From assembly GCF_004346925.1 (NCBI RefSeq), contig NZ_CP031167.1, positions 3,926,001 through 3,990,000 on the forward strand: DNA of 64,000 nt, written 5' to 3'. Below the pieces are notes generated by a model. That model made no database searches, was not told the origin of the DNA, and saw only the letters and a list, made by a program, of their open reading frames with translations. This DNA is from Stenotrophomonas sp. ASS1. GTDB taxonomy: Bacteria; Pseudomonadota; Gammaproteobacteria; Xanthomonadales; Xanthomonadaceae. Every line of letters begins with the position of its first letter. Position 1 is the stretch's first letter. Both the position numbers and the translations under genes were made by a program. Positions 9,018 through 21,369 of this stretch are shown here, piece by piece.

Positions 9018-9566
9018 TCAGCCATCCAGCGAAGAGATGGATCGCCGCATCGCCACCCGCAGGTGCATCGGGAACCCGAGCGCAGCCTCTTCGGCCATCA
9101 CCGCGCGCAGGCCATCGTTCCACTGCGCCTCGGGCACTACGTCGAATCCTTCGCTGGCATAGAAGGCCGCATTCCACGGCACATCGGACAGCGTGGTCAG
9201 CACCGCGGCCGCGTAGCCTCCCACCCTCGCCTGCGCCAAGGCATGGCGCAGCAAAGCGCGGCCGTGGCCACGCCGCGCGTGTGCGGGATCCACGTCCATC
9301 TGCAGCACATGGAATTCACCGCAGAGTTCGCCGGCCAGCAGGTAACCCGCGATACCACCGTCAGCCGCATCCACCACCCACAACTGGCCACGTTGAAGGC
9401 CATCCTGCAGCGTCGGCAGGTCCAGACCATGCCCGGCAAACACCGGGTAGGCCTGGTGACCCTTCAGCAGTTCACCGGCACGTTGTTCAATTGCCGGCAG
9501 CATGCCGAGTTCGTCGGCATGCGGGATGCGTGGCTCAGGACTTCTTGAGCGGGCGCTTCCAGCCAT
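9018..9566 (-). CDS. GNAT-family N-acetyltransferase
   Basis: A protein of about 182 residues with the GNAT fold: an N-terminal strand near [10 protein letters not shown], a strand-4 region ending [25 protein letters not shown], in which RRGHGRALL is the acetyl-CoA pyrophosphate loop (Q/RxxGxG/A), and a C-terminal segment [11 protein letters not shown]. The ATG at 9566 has AGGAAA 8 nt upstream and overlaps the glmU 3' end by 32 bp; a GTG at 9587 would extend it by seven residues. The substrate cannot be told from sequence. It is likely co-transcribed with glmU. Confidence 0.88.
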   Translation of the reverse strand: MAGSARSRSPEPRIPHADELGMLPAIEQRAGELLKGHQAYPVFAGHGLDLPTLQDGLQRGQLWVVDAADGGIAGYLLAGELCGEFHVLQMDVDPAHARRGHGRALLRHALAQARVGGYAAAVLTTLSDVPWNAAFYASEGFDVVPEAQWNDGLRAVMAEEAALGFPMHLRVAMRRSISSLDG

Positions 9567-10902
9567 CGATGGTTTCCTGTCGTGCACGTGCCAGTGTCAG
9601 CTTGCCATCCGGGGCGTCGCGGGTGATGACCGAACCGGCGGCAATCGTCGCACTGTCGCCAATGGTCACCGGCGCTACCAGCGAACTATTGGAACCAATG
9701 AAGGCGTTGTCGCCGATGGTGGTGGTCGACTTGTTCACGCCGTCGTAGTTGCAGGTGATGGTGCCGGCACCGATGTTTACCTTGCTGCCGATCACCGCAT
9801 CGCCCAGGTAGGTCAGATGGTTGGCCTTGCTGCCAACACCGAGGGTGACCTTCTTGGTCTCGACGAAGTTGCCCACGTGCACGCCGTCGGCGAGCACGGT
9901 CCCCGGACGCAGCCGCGCGAACGGTCCTACCAGCGCAGCACCTTCGGTTACCACGCCTTCAAGATCACAATGCGCGCGCACTTCGGTGCCCGGGCCAAGA
10001 TTGACGTCCTTCAGCCGGTTGAACGGGCCCACGGTGACGCCGTCGCCGAGCACGATGTGGCCTTCCAGAACGACGTCGACATCGATCAGCACATCGCTGC
10101 CCACGGTGACAGTGCCACGGATATCCAGTCGTGCCGGGTCACGCACGCGCGCGCCCTGCGCGCACAGGGCCCGTACCGCGCGGCGCTGCCAGGCACGCTC
10201 CAGCTGCGCAAGCTGCCAGGGATCGTTTGCCCCTTCGGCTTCCTGCGCGTCGGCCACCAGTGCCATTTCGGCCGGGGTGTACTCGTGCGCGGCAAAGGCG
10301 AACACGTCGGTCAGGTAGTACTCGCCCTGCGCGTTGCTGTTGGACAACTGCGACAGCCAGCGCCGCAGCGCGGTCGACTCGGCGGCAATGATGCCGGTAT
10401 TGATCGTGCGCACACGCAGCTGGTCGTCGGTAGCGTCCTTCTGCTCGACAATGGAGCCCACCTTGCCTTCGGCATCGCGCAGCACGCGGCCGTAGCCGGT
10501 CGGGTCATCGACATCGGCGACCAGCACCGCCAGGCGACCCGGCTGCGCCAGCAGGTCGCGCAGGGTCTGCGCGCGGATCAGTGGCACGTCGCCGTACAGC
10601 ACCAGCACCTGCGCGGCGTCAGGCACCTGCGGCATCGCCTGGGCCACCGCATGGCCGGTGCCCAGCTGCCGTGCCTGTTCAGCCCATTGCAGGTCGGGCT
10701 GGTCGGCGAAGTACTGGCGCACCGCTTCACCACCATGGCCGTAGACCACGTGGATCGCCGAGGGCTGCAGTTCGCGGGCCGCATCGATCACATGCGCCAG
10801 CATCGGCTGGCCGGCGATCGGCTGCAGCACCTTCGGCAGCACCGACTTCATTCGCTTGCCCGCGCCAGCGGCGAGGATGATGACGTGCAGGGGTTGGGTC
10901 AT
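9535..10902 (-). CDS. glmU: Bifunctional GlmU: GlcN-1-P acetyltransferase / GlcNAc-1-P uridyltransferase
   Basis: A full-length 455-residue GlmU. The N-terminal pyrophosphorylase domain starts with the nucleotide motif [11 protein letters not shown]; the C-terminal left-handed beta-helix carries hexapeptide repeats and the acetyltransferase segment [14 protein letters not shown]. It makes UDP-GlcNAc from glucosamine-1-phosphate in two steps, downstream of GlmS. In many gammaproteobacteria glmU and glmS follow the atp operon directly. Here the order on this strand is kept but two groups of other genes separate them. Confidence 0.98.
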   Translation of the reverse strand: MTQPLHVIILAAGAGKRMKSVLPKVLQPIAGQPMLAHVIDAARELQPSAIHVVYGHGGEAVRQYFADQPDLQWAEQARQLGTGHAVAQAMPQVPDAAQVLVLYGDVPLIRAQTLRDLLAQPGRLAVLVADVDDPTGYGRVLRDAEGKVGSIVEQKDATDDQLRVRTINTGIIAAESTALRRWLSQLSNSNAQGEYYLTDVFAFAAHEYTPAEMALVADAQEAEGANDPWQLAQLERAWQRRAVRALCAQGARVRDPARLDIRGTVTVGSDVLIDVDVVLEGHIVLGDGVTVGPFNRLKDVNLGPGTEVRAHCDLEGVVTEGAALVGPFARLRPGTVLADGVHVGNFVETKKVTLGVGSKANHLTYLGDAVIGSKVNIGAGTITCNYDGVNKSTTTIGDNAFIGSNSSLVAPVTIGDSATIAAGSVITRDAPDGKLTLARARQETIDGWKRPLKKS

Positions 10903-10985
10903 GGAAACGGCAGTCCGTGGTTCGTTGCCGATGATTCTAGAGCGTGGGCCGTTAACATGTGCATCCCACCTCCTTCACCGCACCG

Positions 10986-11369
10986 ATGGGCCTCGTCCGC
11001 CAGGGAAGCACCTATCTCATCATCGGGCTCGTGCAGCTGCTGCTCGACTGGCTGGTGTTCGTCACCGCGACCGCGCTGGGCCTGCCGGTGGTGCCTGCCA
11101 ACATTGCCGGTCGCCTGGCCGGGATGCTGCTGGGCTTCTGGCTCAACGGCCGTTACACCTTTGCCAACGCAGGTGATGCGCGCCTTGGCTGGCGTCGATT
11201 TTCACGCTTTCTGGGAATCTGGGCCGCACTTACCGCCGCCAGCACGGTGCTGGTCGCTTTGACCAGCCGCCACCTTGGATTGGATTGGGCCTGGCTGGCC
11301 AAGCCGCTGATCGAAGGTGGGATCGCCATGATCTCCTTCCTGCTGCTGCGCCATGTGGTCTTCCGCTGA
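10986..11369 (+). CDS. GtrA-family membrane protein
   Basis: A protein of about 127 residues with four predicted transmembrane helices and the GtrA pattern (LIIGLVQLLLDWLVF, AGRLAGMLLGFWLNGRYTF). GtrA-like proteins are linked to moving undecaprenyl- or dolichyl-bound sugars across the inner membrane for surface glycan decoration. The ATG at 10986 is chosen; a GTG at 10959 would add nine residues. It lies divergent from glmU and converges, 6 bp apart, with the YfhO-like gene. Confidence 0.85.
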   Translation: MGLVRQGSTYLIIGLVQLLLDWLVFVTATALGLPVVPANIAGRLAGMLLGFWLNGRYTFANAGDARLGWRRFSRFLGIWAALTAASTVLVALTSRHLGLDWAWLAKPLIEGGIAMISFLLLRHVVFR

Positions 11370-11374
11370 GACCT

Positions 11375-13603
11375 TCAGCCTGCTCCACCCGCGGCGAATC
11401 GCTTCGGCAGCCCATCCCGCCACAGCTGCAGCGGGCTGTACCCAAGTTCCACACGATGCCGCCCCGCGGGCACACAGACCGCGTGGAAGAGCCCGTTGGC
11501 ACGCATCAGCGGCAACGACGCTCCGCCATCCAGCCGGGCCTGCCAGCCCTGGGCGGTCACCTCATTGATCACCAGCCACGCCGGATGCTCGGCGTCCACG
11601 TCAAGGGCGATCCTTCCGGGCTGATAGGCCTGCGAGAGCACCTTCAGCCGGCCCGCCTCACGTTCAGGGCAGTCCGTCTGCTGCCCGGTGGGCAGCCAAA
11701 CCACCTGACTGAAGTCCGTCTGGTTGAACTCAGCGGCCGGTGGCAGGCGTTCACTGTGCCGCTGCACCCGTTGCGGGTTGAGCGTGCGCGGCAGCACACT
11801 TCCGCGTAGCGCCAGCTGCACGTCGCTGCCTTGGTCATCGGACCCTGCAAACGGCTCCGGTGACAGCAGCCAGCGGACACCCAGCAGGTCGTACACGGGG
11901 GCGTCCATGTCGGGAGCCCAAGGGGTCGTCGCCTTCTGCTGGAAAGCAGCCACGGGCTCCGTCGGCATGCCGACCATGTCCTGGTAATCACTGGACAGCA
12001 GCGGGTTGTAGCCATTGGCCAGTGGAATCGCATGCACAGCCGCGCCATTGGTCAGCACGCCGATGCCGAAGACGATGGCGCGCTCGGGCAGGCCAGTGCG
12101 CCGTTCGGCGGCGAGCAGCGTATAGGCGCGCTGCGTGGCGCCATTGCGCTCGGCCGTCATTACCGGCGGACGGGCGCCCGATGTATTGAAGCGTGTTCCC
12201 ACGTTGAACAGCAGCATGTCGAACACGACCAGTGCGATCAGCCAGCGCACCGGAGCCGGATGCCGGCGCAGCAGCTGCACCGCGGCAGTGCCGATGCCGG
12301 CACTGACTGCCAGCCACGCAAAGGCTTCCAGATGCCCGTGGCTCGCGGCCAGCCAGGAGGCAACGCACACCAGGACAACGACTACCACCAACGACACCCG
12401 GTGCGGGCGCAGTGCGCGCTTTTCCAACGCAACCTGCAACGCCTGTGCACCCAGCCAGGCCGCTGCCGGTACCGCAAGGAACAGCGCGTCAGAGGGCCGT
12501 CGGAACAGATCAAGACCCGGCAATCCGCTGAAGAGCCATGCGAACAGCGGAGTGACGTCACCCAGCGCGACCAGTGTCGTCAACAGCAGTACACCGAGCG
12601 CCAGACAGGTGGCCCGTCGCTGCCTGTGCACAACGCTGCCGCCCCAGGCCAGCCAGAGCGCCAGTGGCACCGCGCCGAAATAGAGGTAGTCCGTGGTGAT
12701 ATCGCCGAAGGACCAGCTGACCCCACGTACCTGCGAGAACACATTTCCCGATAGCAGTGTTACCAGCCCCTGCGAGTGCATCGCACCGGCCAGCGCCATC
12801 TCCAGGGTCATGCCATCACGATTGGTGTCACCCAGCCAGGCCAACGTGGAAAGCCACTGGGGGGCGCTCACGGCGGCGGCGATCAGGGCGACCGCGGACA
12901 GCTGCAATGCGAGGCGGAAGCGCTTGCCTGTTGCCGACAGCACTGCGCCTGCGGCGTACACGGCACACGCCAGGATGATGAAGTAGGTCACCTGGGTCAG
13001 CTGCAGCGCGCACAGGCCGCCTGCAAGTCCCGCCAGCAGCACGTCACGCGCGCGGCCCCGGTTCCGAACAGTCGACAGGCCCAACCAGATCCAGGGAAGC
13101 AGGCTGTAGCTGACGATCATCGGCGTGTGCTGCAGGCGGGAGGCTGCCACCGCACCGAACATCAGCACCATCGCAAAGAACCACTGTGCGGGTGCAGAAA
13201 GTCCGAATGAACGCGCCAGGCGCAGCGCGCCGAAGCCACCCGCCAGCACATGCAGCAGCACCACCACGGTGAACAGATGCAACGACGCCGGCGCCAGCAG
13301 CATCGGCAGGACCATGGTCGGTTGCAGCGTCATCATCTGCGGATCGGCGATCTGCGGATAGCCACCGAACAGGTAGGGATTCCACCAAGGGGCCTGCAGG
13401 TTCCGAAGCTGCTCGGCACTGAAACTGACCGCCGGGAAGAACTGCTGCACGGCGTCGTACGGAATGACCTTGGTACCGATCAGCCACGGCATGCACAGCA
13501 GCAGCCAGCTTGCCACCCACAGCGTTTCAGGCCGAGCCCATCGGGAACGGGCTGCATCCGTGGCGCCGATGCTCGGGGCCGATGCGTACTGCATTCCGTG
13601 CAT
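11375..13603 (-). CDS. YfhO-like polytopic membrane protein
   Basis: A 742-residue protein with a dozen or more hydrophobic segments in its first two-thirds and a soluble C-terminal domain of about 200 residues. The motif PYDAVQQFFP in the first periplasmic loop and the overall plan fit YfhO/GT-C-type membrane glycosyltransferases, which use polyprenyl-phosphate sugars. The frame extends to 13636, but that part contains the atp terminator hairpin, so ATG 13603 (MHGMQYAS) or 13594 is more likely. Pairing with GtrA suggests lipid-linked sugar transfer; the exact product is unknown. Confidence 0.82.
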   Translation of the reverse strand: MHGMQYASAPSIGATDAARSRWARPETLWVASWLLLCMPWLIGTKVIPYDAVQQFFPAVSFSAEQLRNLQAPWWNPYLFGGYPQIADPQMMTLQPTMVLPMLLAPASLHLFTVVVLLHVLAGGFGALRLARSFGLSAPAQWFFAMVLMFGAVAASRLQHTPMIVSYSLLPWIWLGLSTVRNRGRARDVLLAGLAGGLCALQLTQVTYFIILACAVYAAGAVLSATGKRFRLALQLSAVALIAAAVSAPQWLSTLAWLGDTNRDGMTLEMALAGAMHSQGLVTLLSGNVFSQVRGVSWSFGDITTDYLYFGAVPLALWLAWGGSVVHRQRRATCLALGVLLLTTLVALGDVTPLFAWLFSGLPGLDLFRRPSDALFLAVPAAAWLGAQALQVALEKRALRPHRVSLVVVVVLVCVASWLAASHGHLEAFAWLAVSAGIGTAAVQLLRRHPAPVRWLIALVVFDMLLFNVGTRFNTSGARPPVMTAERNGATQRAYTLLAAERRTGLPERAIVFGIGVLTNGAAVHAIPLANGYNPLLSSDYQDMVGMPTEPVAAFQQKATTPWAPDMDAPVYDLLGVRWLLSPEPFAGSDDQGSDVQLALRGSVLPRTLNPQRVQRHSERLPPAAEFNQTDFSQVVWLPTGQQTDCPEREAGRLKVLSQAYQPGRIALDVDAEHPAWLVINEVTAQGWQARLDGGASLPLMRANGLFHAVCVPAGRHRVELGYSPLQLWRDGLPKRFAAGGAG

Positions 13604-13616
13604 GCCTCCCTTCTCC

Positions 13617-13648
13617 TCAACGAAAATCGCCGGCACTGAGCCGGCGAT
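13617..13648 (-). terminator. Terminator of the atp operon
   Basis: Read on the minus strand, ATCGCCGGC (13648-13640) pairs with GCCGGCGAT (13634-13626) over a 5-nt loop and is followed by TTTTCGTT. It lies about 45 bp after the atpC stop. Confidence 0.85.
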
Positions 13649-13693
13649 CTTCCATCACTACCGGCATGGCTGCCGATGGTTCCCTAGCACGTG

Positions 13694-14116
13694 TCAGTGC
13701 TTGAGGTTCTTGCGCAGGCGCTCCAGCGCCTGCAGCTGGACGACGGCTTCGGCCAGCTTCTGCTGGGCTTCAGCCACTTCCATCGCCTCGCCGCGGTTGG
13801 CCAGGATGCGCTCGGCTTCTTCCTTGGCCTTGCGGACCGAGGCTTCGTCGATGTCCTGCGCGCGGATCGCGGTGTCGGCCAGCACGGTCACCACCTGCGG
13901 CTGCACTTCCAGGATGCCGCCGGAAATGGCGAAATCCAGCTGCTCGCCGTTCGGCGTGGTCACCACCACCTTGCCCGGCTTCAGGCGGGTGATCAGCGGC
14001 GCGTGCTTGGGCGCGATGCCCAGTTCGCCCAGCTCACCGGTGGCCACGACCAGGGTCGCTTCGCCACGGAAGATTTCCTGCTCGGCGCTGACGATGTCGC
14101 AACGGATCGTGCTCAT
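13694..14116 (-). CDS. atpC: ATP synthase epsilon subunit
   Basis: A 140-residue F1 epsilon subunit: an N-terminal beta-sandwich ([30 protein letters not shown]) and a C-terminal two-helix domain rich in Ala and Glu that can inhibit ATPase activity. It is the last gene of the atp operon, 113 bp after atpD, and a strong terminator follows. Length is typical. Confidence 0.97.
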   Translation of the reverse strand: MSTIRCDIVSAEQEIFRGEATLVVATGELGELGIAPKHAPLITRLKPGKVVVTTPNGEQLDFAISGGILEVQPQVVTVLADTAIRAQDIDEASVRKAKEEAERILANRGEAMEVAEAQQKLAEAVVQLQALERLRKNLKH

Positions 14117-14165
14117 GCAAATCTCTTCGCTGTTCGCGGCGGCGCAATGCCACCGTGGGAGTCCA

Positions 14166-14192
14166 CCGGCGCGGGCGGTTGCCCGGCGCCGG
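14166..14192 (-). other. Intercistronic hairpin between atpD and atpC
   Basis: CCGGCGCGGGC and GCCCGGCGCCGG form an 11-bp stem with one bulged G and a GGTT (plus-strand) loop, inside the 113-bp spacer after the beta-subunit gene. No T-run follows, so RNA stabilisation or pausing is more likely than termination. Confidence 0.6.
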
Positions 14193-14229
14193 CGTCAGGT
14201 CGGGCAGGATCGCTCCCGCCCGCCCCGGA

Positions 14230-16537
<2,308 letters not shown>

Positions 16538-16554
16538 CTCTTGTTTCCCGTGGC

Positions 16555-16624
16555 GCGGGGCTGCTGCCCCGCGTTGTTCAACCGTTTGTCATCTGGTCCA
16601 GCGGAGCCAGAGGCTCCGCTCTAC
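16555..16624. repeat. Two hairpins, one SMAG-type, between atpA and atpG
   Basis: In the 97-bp spacer after atpA, GCGGGG/CCCCGC pair at 16555-16572. A SMAG-type repeat at 16600-16624, reading GTAGAGCGGAGCC on the minus strand, forms a second stem. A repeat inside an essential operon must be tolerated, and it may help stabilise the upstream atpA message. Confidence 0.7.
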
Positions 16625-16634
16625 AGGACCGCGA

Positions 16635-18182
16635 TTACCAGCTGCCGGTGGTCTTGAACTCGGCGATGCCCTTCTTGAAGGCACCTTCGATGTCGTTGTC
16701 CCAACCGCCGGTGGCGTTGACCTTGCTGACCAGTTCGCCCTGGGTGTTGGCGAAGTGGGCGTGCAGGCCTTCTTCGAACGCCAGCAGCTTGTTGACCGGC
16801 ACGTCGTCGAGGTAACCCTCGTTGACGGCGTAGATCGACAGCGCCTGGTTGGCGATCGACATCGGCGCGTACTGCTTCTGCTTCATCAGCTCGGTGACGC
16901 GCTGGCCACGCTCCAGCTGCTTGCGGGTGGCTTCGTCCAGGTCCGAGGCGAACTGCGCGAACGCAGCCAGCTCGCGGTACTGGGCCAGCGAGATACGGAT
17001 GCCGCCCGACAGCTTCTTGATGATCTTGGTCTGGGCCGAGCCACCGACGCGCGACACCGAGATACCGGCGTTCACGGCCGGGCGGATGCCGGCGTTGAAC
17101 AGGTCGGTTTCCAGGAAGATCTGGCCGTCGGTGATCGAGATCACGTTGGTCGGAACGAAGGCGGACACGTCGCCGGCCTGGGTTTCGATGATCGGCAGCG
17201 CGGTCAGCGAACCGGTCTTGCCGGTGACCTTGCCTTCGGTGAACTTCTCGACGTATTCCTCGGACACGCGGGCAGCGCGCTCGAGCAGACGGGAGTGCAG
17301 GTAGAACACGTCACCCGGGTAGGCTTCACGGCCCGGCGGGCGCTTCAGCAGCAGCGAGATCTGGCGGTAGGCGACGGCCTGCTTGGACAGATCGTCGTAC
17401 ACGATCAGCGCGTCTTCGCCGCGGTCCATGAAGTACTCACCCATGGTGCAGCCCGAGTAGGCGCTGATGTACTGCATGGCAGCCGATTCGGAAGCGGTCG
17501 CGGCCACCACGATGGTGTGGGCCAGCGCGCCGTTCTCTTCCAGCTTGCGCACGATGTTGGCGATGGTCGAAGCCTTCTGGCCGATCGCAACGTACACGCA
17601 CTTGATGCCGGTGCCCTTCTGGTTGATCACGGCATCGATCGCCATCGCGGTCTTGCCGGTCTGGCGGTCACCGATGATCAGCTCGCGCTGGCCACGGCCG
17701 ATCGGGATCATCGAGTCGACCGACTTGTAGCCGGTCTGCACCGGCTGGTCGACCGACTTGCGCCAGATCACGCCCGGCGCAACACGCTCCACCGGAGCGG
17801 TCAGGTCGGTGCCCAGCGGGCCCTTGCCGTCGATCGGCTCGCCCAGCGCGTTCACCACGCGGCCCAGCAGTTCCGGACCGACCGGCACTTCCAGGATGCG
17901 GCCGGTGGTCTTGGCGACGTCGCCTTCGCGCAGGTGCTCGTAGTCACCCAGCACCACGGCGCCGACCGAGTCGCGCTCCAGGTTCAGGGCGAGGGCGAAG
18001 GTGTTGTTCGGCAGTTCGATCATTTCGCCCTGCATCACGTCGGCCAGACCGAAGATGCGCACGATGCCGTCGGACACGCTGGTCACGGTGCCTTCGTTGC
18101 GCGATTCCGCGGCCAGCTTGACCTTCTCGATGCGGTTCTTGATCAGTTCGCTGATTTCGGAGGGGTTGAGCGTGGTTGCCAT
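16635..18182 (-). CDS. atpA: ATP synthase alpha subunit
   Basis: A 515-residue non-catalytic F1 subunit with P-loop GDRQTGKTA and the downstream [10 protein letters not shown] motif. It alternates with beta in the F1 head. The ATG at 18182 ([11 protein letters not shown]) has AGGA 7 nt upstream; the TTG two codons further up is unlikely. It follows atpH after 44 bp. Confidence 0.99.
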   Translation of the reverse strand: MATTLNPSEISELIKNRIEKVKLAAESRNEGTVTSVSDGIVRIFGLADVMQGEMIELPNNTFALALNLERDSVGAVVLGDYEHLREGDVAKTTGRILEVPVGPELLGRVVNALGEPIDGKGPLGTDLTAPVERVAPGVIWRKSVDQPVQTGYKSVDSMIPIGRGQRELIIGDRQTGKTAMAIDAVINQKGTGIKCVYVAIGQKASTIANIVRKLEENGALAHTIVVAATASESAAMQYISAYSGCTMGEYFMDRGEDALIVYDDLSKQAVAYRQISLLLKRPPGREAYPGDVFYLHSRLLERAARVSEEYVEKFTEGKVTGKTGSLTALPIIETQAGDVSAFVPTNVISITDGQIFLETDLFNAGIRPAVNAGISVSRVGGSAQTKIIKKLSGGIRISLAQYRELAAFAQFASDLDEATRKQLERGQRVTELMKQKQYAPMSIANQALSIYAVNEGYLDDVPVNKLLAFEEGLHAHFANTQGELVSKVNATGGWDNDIEGAFKKGIAEFKTTGSW

Positions 18183-18226
18183 CGTCAAGTCCTAGTGCCG
18201 GCAGCGGGGCCGGACGTTAAATGAAT

Positions 18227-18754
18227 TCAGTTAGCGAGCGCGGTCTGCAGACGGGCCAGCTTGCCCTTCAGCGAACCATCGATGACCACGTCGCCGGCGT
18301 CGATCACGGCGCCGCCGATCAGCGAGGCATCGACCGCGGTGGTCACGTCGACCTCGCGGTTGAAGCGCTTGCGCAGCGCGACCTTGATCGCGTCCAGCTC
18401 ACCGGCCGACAGTTCGGCGGCCGAGGTGACGGTGGCCTTGACCACGTGCTCGGCTTCGGCGCGCAGGGCGTCGAACATGCCGGAAATCTCCGGCAGCAGC
18501 GGCAGACGATGCGATTCGGCCAGGATGGCCAGGAAGCGCGAGTAGGTCTCGCCGTGGGACACCGGCGCCAGCAGGGCGACGGCGTCGTCACGACCCAGCT
18601 CCGGGTTGGCGAGCAGGGCCGCCACGCGCGGGTCGGCGGCGACGTGGGCGGAGAACGCCAGGGCATCCGACCACGGCGCGAACGCGCCTTCGTCGCGCGC
18701 GGTCGCGAACGCGGCGCGGGCGTACGGGCGGGCAAGCGTGAGGGCCTGGCTCAT
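18227..18754 (-). CDS. atpH: ATP synthase delta subunit
   Basis: A 175-residue peripheral stalk (OSCP-like) subunit. The N-terminal helical bundle starts with ALTLARPYARAAFATA, and the C-terminal part has the family segment VDASLIGGAVIDAGDVVIDGS. It joins the b-subunit dimer to the top of F1. Only 2 bp separate it from atpF. Confidence 0.97.
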   Translation of the reverse strand: MSQALTLARPYARAAFATARDEGAFAPWSDALAFSAHVAADPRVAALLANPELGRDDAVALLAPVSHGETYSRFLAILAESHRLPLLPEISGMFDALRAEAEHVVKATVTSAAELSAGELDAIKVALRKRFNREVDVTTAVDASLIGGAVIDAGDVVIDGSLKGKLARLQTALAN

Positions 18755-18756
18755 CC

Positions 18757-19227
18757 TTAGATCTCCGAGGCCAGCTCGTCGAGCAGCGCCTTGTGGGCGT
18801 TGGCGTCGATTTCGCGCTTGAGCAGCTTTTCGGCACCGGTCACGGCCAGCGCGGACACCTGCTTGCGCAGATCTTCACGGGCACGGTTGGCGGCGGCGTC
18901 GATTTCAGCCTGGGCCAGTTCCTTCTGACGGGTGGCTTCGGTGATCGCTTCGTTACGGGCAGCATCAACGATCTGGTTGGCACGTGCGTGGGCCTGATCG
19001 ATGATCTCGTTGGCCTTGGTACGTGCTTCCTTCAGCGCTTCGTTGACCTTCTCCTGCGCCTGGGCCAGATCTTTCTGGCTGCGGTCGGCAGCAGCGAGGC
19101 CTTCAGCAATCTTCTGCTGGCGCTCTTCGATCGCGTTCATCAGCGGCGGCCAGATCTTGGTCGCGATGATCCAGATCAGACCAGCGAAGGCCAGCGCCTG
19201 CGCAAGAAGGGTGAAATTGATATTCAT
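18757..19227 (-). CDS. atpF: ATP synthase subunit b
   Basis: A 156-residue Fo subunit with one N-terminal transmembrane helix ([19 protein letters not shown]) and a long charged Ala/Lys/Glu-rich coiled coil that forms the stator. The start is the ATG at 19227 ([10 protein letters not shown]); the frame runs upstream to 19311 through a hairpin-rich spacer that is not expected to be translated. Confidence 0.97.
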   Translation of the reverse strand: MNINFTLLAQALAFAGLIWIIATKIWPPLMNAIEERQQKIAEGLAAADRSQKDLAQAQEKVNEALKEARTKANEIIDQAHARANQIVDAARNEAITEATRQKELAQAEIDAAANRAREDLRKQVSALAVTGAEKLLKREIDANAHKALLDELASEI

Positions 19228-19294
19228 GGTTAGCTCGATCGCTGGTTTCGGGGTGGACGCGCCGCCGTAGCGGCGCATCCGGCCTTCATCCGAA

Positions 19295-19316
19295 ACCGGG
19301 TGCATCAGCACCCGGT
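19295..19316 (-). other. Perfect hairpin directly after atpE
   Basis: ACCGGGTGC and GCACCCGGT form a 9-bp stem with a 4-nt loop 18-39 bp beyond the atpE stop, within the 106-bp atpE-atpF spacer. A second GC-rich stem lies near 19260-19276. There is no T-run. The position suits a 3' stabiliser for the highly expressed c-subunit message. Confidence 0.65.
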
Positions 19317-19333
19317 CGTCTCAAACCGCTGTA

Positions 19334-19663
<330 letters not shown>

Positions 19664-19712
19664 CTAAGGGTGATGAAACGGATGAAGGTTGAAACGCGTT
19701 GAAGCTTGAAAC

Positions 19713-20513
19713 TCAGTGAGCGTCTTCCGACAGGCTCAGGTACACGATCGACAGCATCATGAAGATGAAGGCCTGCAGCGGGATCACCAGCAGGTGGAAC
19801 AGCATCCAGCCGAGGCCGAACACACCACCGGCAATGGCACCGAAGAAACCGGCACCACCCAGCACCCAGATCAGCAGGAACACGATTTCGCCGCCGAACA
19901 TGTTGCCGAACAGTCGCATCGCCAGCGAGATCGGCTTGCTCAGCCACTCGACGATGTTGAGGATCAGGTTGAACGGCATCATCCACTTGCCGAACGGCGC
20001 CGTCAGGAATTCCTTGATGAAGCCGCCCAGGCCCTTGGACTTGAGCGCGAAGAACAGCATCAGGAAGAACACGCTGATGGCCATGCCCAGGGTGGCATTG
20101 ACGTCAGCGGTCGGCACCGGCTTCCAGTAGTGCACGCCCACCCATTCCAGCGGCTTGGCGATGAAATCGGCCGGGATCATCTTCAGCAGATTCATCAGCA
20201 GAATCCAGAAGAAGATGGTGATGGCGATCGGCGTGACCAGCTTGCTCTTGCCGTGGTAGGTGTCCTTGGCCTGGCGGTCGACGAACTCCAGGCAGATCTC
20301 GACGAAGGCCTGCCACTTGCCCGGCACGCCGGCGGTGGCCTTGCGGGTGCCCAGCCAGAACGCGACAACGATCACCAGGCCCATCAGGACCGCGGTGAGG
20401 AAGGTATCGACGTGGATATGCCAGAACATACCCTCACCCTTGCCGACCGGCGCGGTCAGGTTGTGCAGGTGATGCTGGATGTAGCTGGTAGGGGTTAGAG
20501 CCTCGCCCGCCAT
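19713..20513 (-). CDS. atpB: ATP synthase subunit a
   Basis: A 266-residue Fo subunit with five to six transmembrane helices. The essential Arg lies in the ISLAMRLFGNMFGGEIV helix, which faces the c-ring Asp and forms the proton half-channels. The start at 20513 (MAGEALTPTSYIQHHL) is typical of the family. It follows atpI after 31 bp. Confidence 0.98.
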   Translation of the reverse strand: MAGEALTPTSYIQHHLHNLTAPVGKGEGMFWHIHVDTFLTAVLMGLVIVVAFWLGTRKATAGVPGKWQAFVEICLEFVDRQAKDTYHGKSKLVTPIAITIFFWILLMNLLKMIPADFIAKPLEWVGVHYWKPVPTADVNATLGMAISVFFLMLFFALKSKGLGGFIKEFLTAPFGKWMMPFNLILNIVEWLSKPISLAMRLFGNMFGGEIVFLLIWVLGGAGFFGAIAGGVFGLGWMLFHLLVIPLQAFIFMMLSIVYLSLSEDAH

Positions 20514-20544
20514 GTGTCCGGAACCTTCAGTTAATTGAATTCTG

Positions 20545-20910
20545 TCAACGCCTGGCCATCGCCAGGACCTGGAACATCAAGCCGACGGCGATACCGGCCA
20601 ACAGCGCCAATGCAGGCAGCTTGAAGACCAGGAACCCCACCAGCAGGACGCCGAAAACCACCACCCACTTGGCCACGATCGCAATGATCAGGCGAGCCAT
20701 CGCCGATCCTGCGGCCAGTGCCCCACCGCCCAGTGCCATCCGTGCCGCCACCCAGCCACCGGCCGAAATGGCCACACCGGACGCCAGCGCGCCGAGGGCA
20801 TATTTCGGACCTACCAGCAGGAAGGCCAGGGCCAGGACAGCCACTGCGGCCAGCGGGTAGACCGCGGCGCGCAGCATCAGTCGCCGACCCGCATCAACGG
20901 AGTTCAGCAC
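20545..20910 (-). CDS. atpI: ATP synthase accessory protein I
   Basis: A 121-residue membrane protein with four hydrophobic segments, first in the atp operon and of the right size for AtpI, which assists c-ring assembly or ion supply. Sequence conservation is low in this family, so position carries much of the call. A TATAAT promoter lies 70 bp upstream. Confidence 0.88.
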   Translation of the reverse strand: MLNSVDAGRRLMLRAAVYPLAAVAVLALAFLLVGPKYALGALASGVAISAGGWVAARMALGGGALAAGSAMARLIIAIVAKWVVVFGVLLVGFLVFKLPALALLAGIAVGLMFQVLAMARR

Positions 20911-20980
20911 AGGACGTCCCGCGTGGTTGCAAGTGGAGGGCTGAGGCGACTACAGCAGGGGGGCCTCATCGAGCCGCCAA

Positions 20981-21010
20981 ATTATAGCAATGGGACAATT
21001 TGCGAGACAA
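20981..21010 (-). promoter_or_regulatory. Sigma-70 promoter of the atp operon
   Basis: On the minus strand, TTGTCT (21010-21005) and a perfect TATAAT (20986-20981) are spaced by 18 bp. Transcription would start near 20974, about 64 nt before the atpI start codon. Confidence 0.75.
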
Positions 21011-21092
21011 CCGCTCCCTGTTCATCCCGGGAGGCCGCAAGTTGCGGTAACGGTTACATTTTTGCGTGCCACCCAGGGGACAATGACGTCCG

Positions 21093-21252
21093 TATGATGT
21101 TGCAGCGCAGTATTGAACTTTGGTCGCAGGCCGCGGAACTTTCACCGAATGCGCCGGTCCGATCTTTCGACCTGCCTGCAGCAACCTCGTCGACGCTCCG
21201 CCCCGCAGGTCCCACGATGGCCCCGAAGCCCGGCTCCGGGGCCATCTTTTTG
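21093..21252 (+). ncRNA. Candidate small RNA ending in an orphan terminator
   Basis: A strong intrinsic terminator (GATGGCCCC at 21217-21225, GGGGCCATC at 21238-21246, then TTTTT) stands on the plus strand with no gene upstream: the only upstream gene, atpI, runs the other way. TATGAT at 21093-21098 could be a -10 box, giving a transcript of about 150 nt. The frame through this part has no plausible start. The next gene begins at 21370, so an attenuated leader is the alternative. Confidence 0.5.
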
Positions 21253-21369
21253 CATCGTCGCGACAGCGCTGAACCGTGCACACTTCGTGGACCATACGTT
21301 CACGGATGGTGGACGGGCCTGTCCGGCACAGTGGTCTTCATTCTAATGAACCACTGCAAGGACTCTTCG

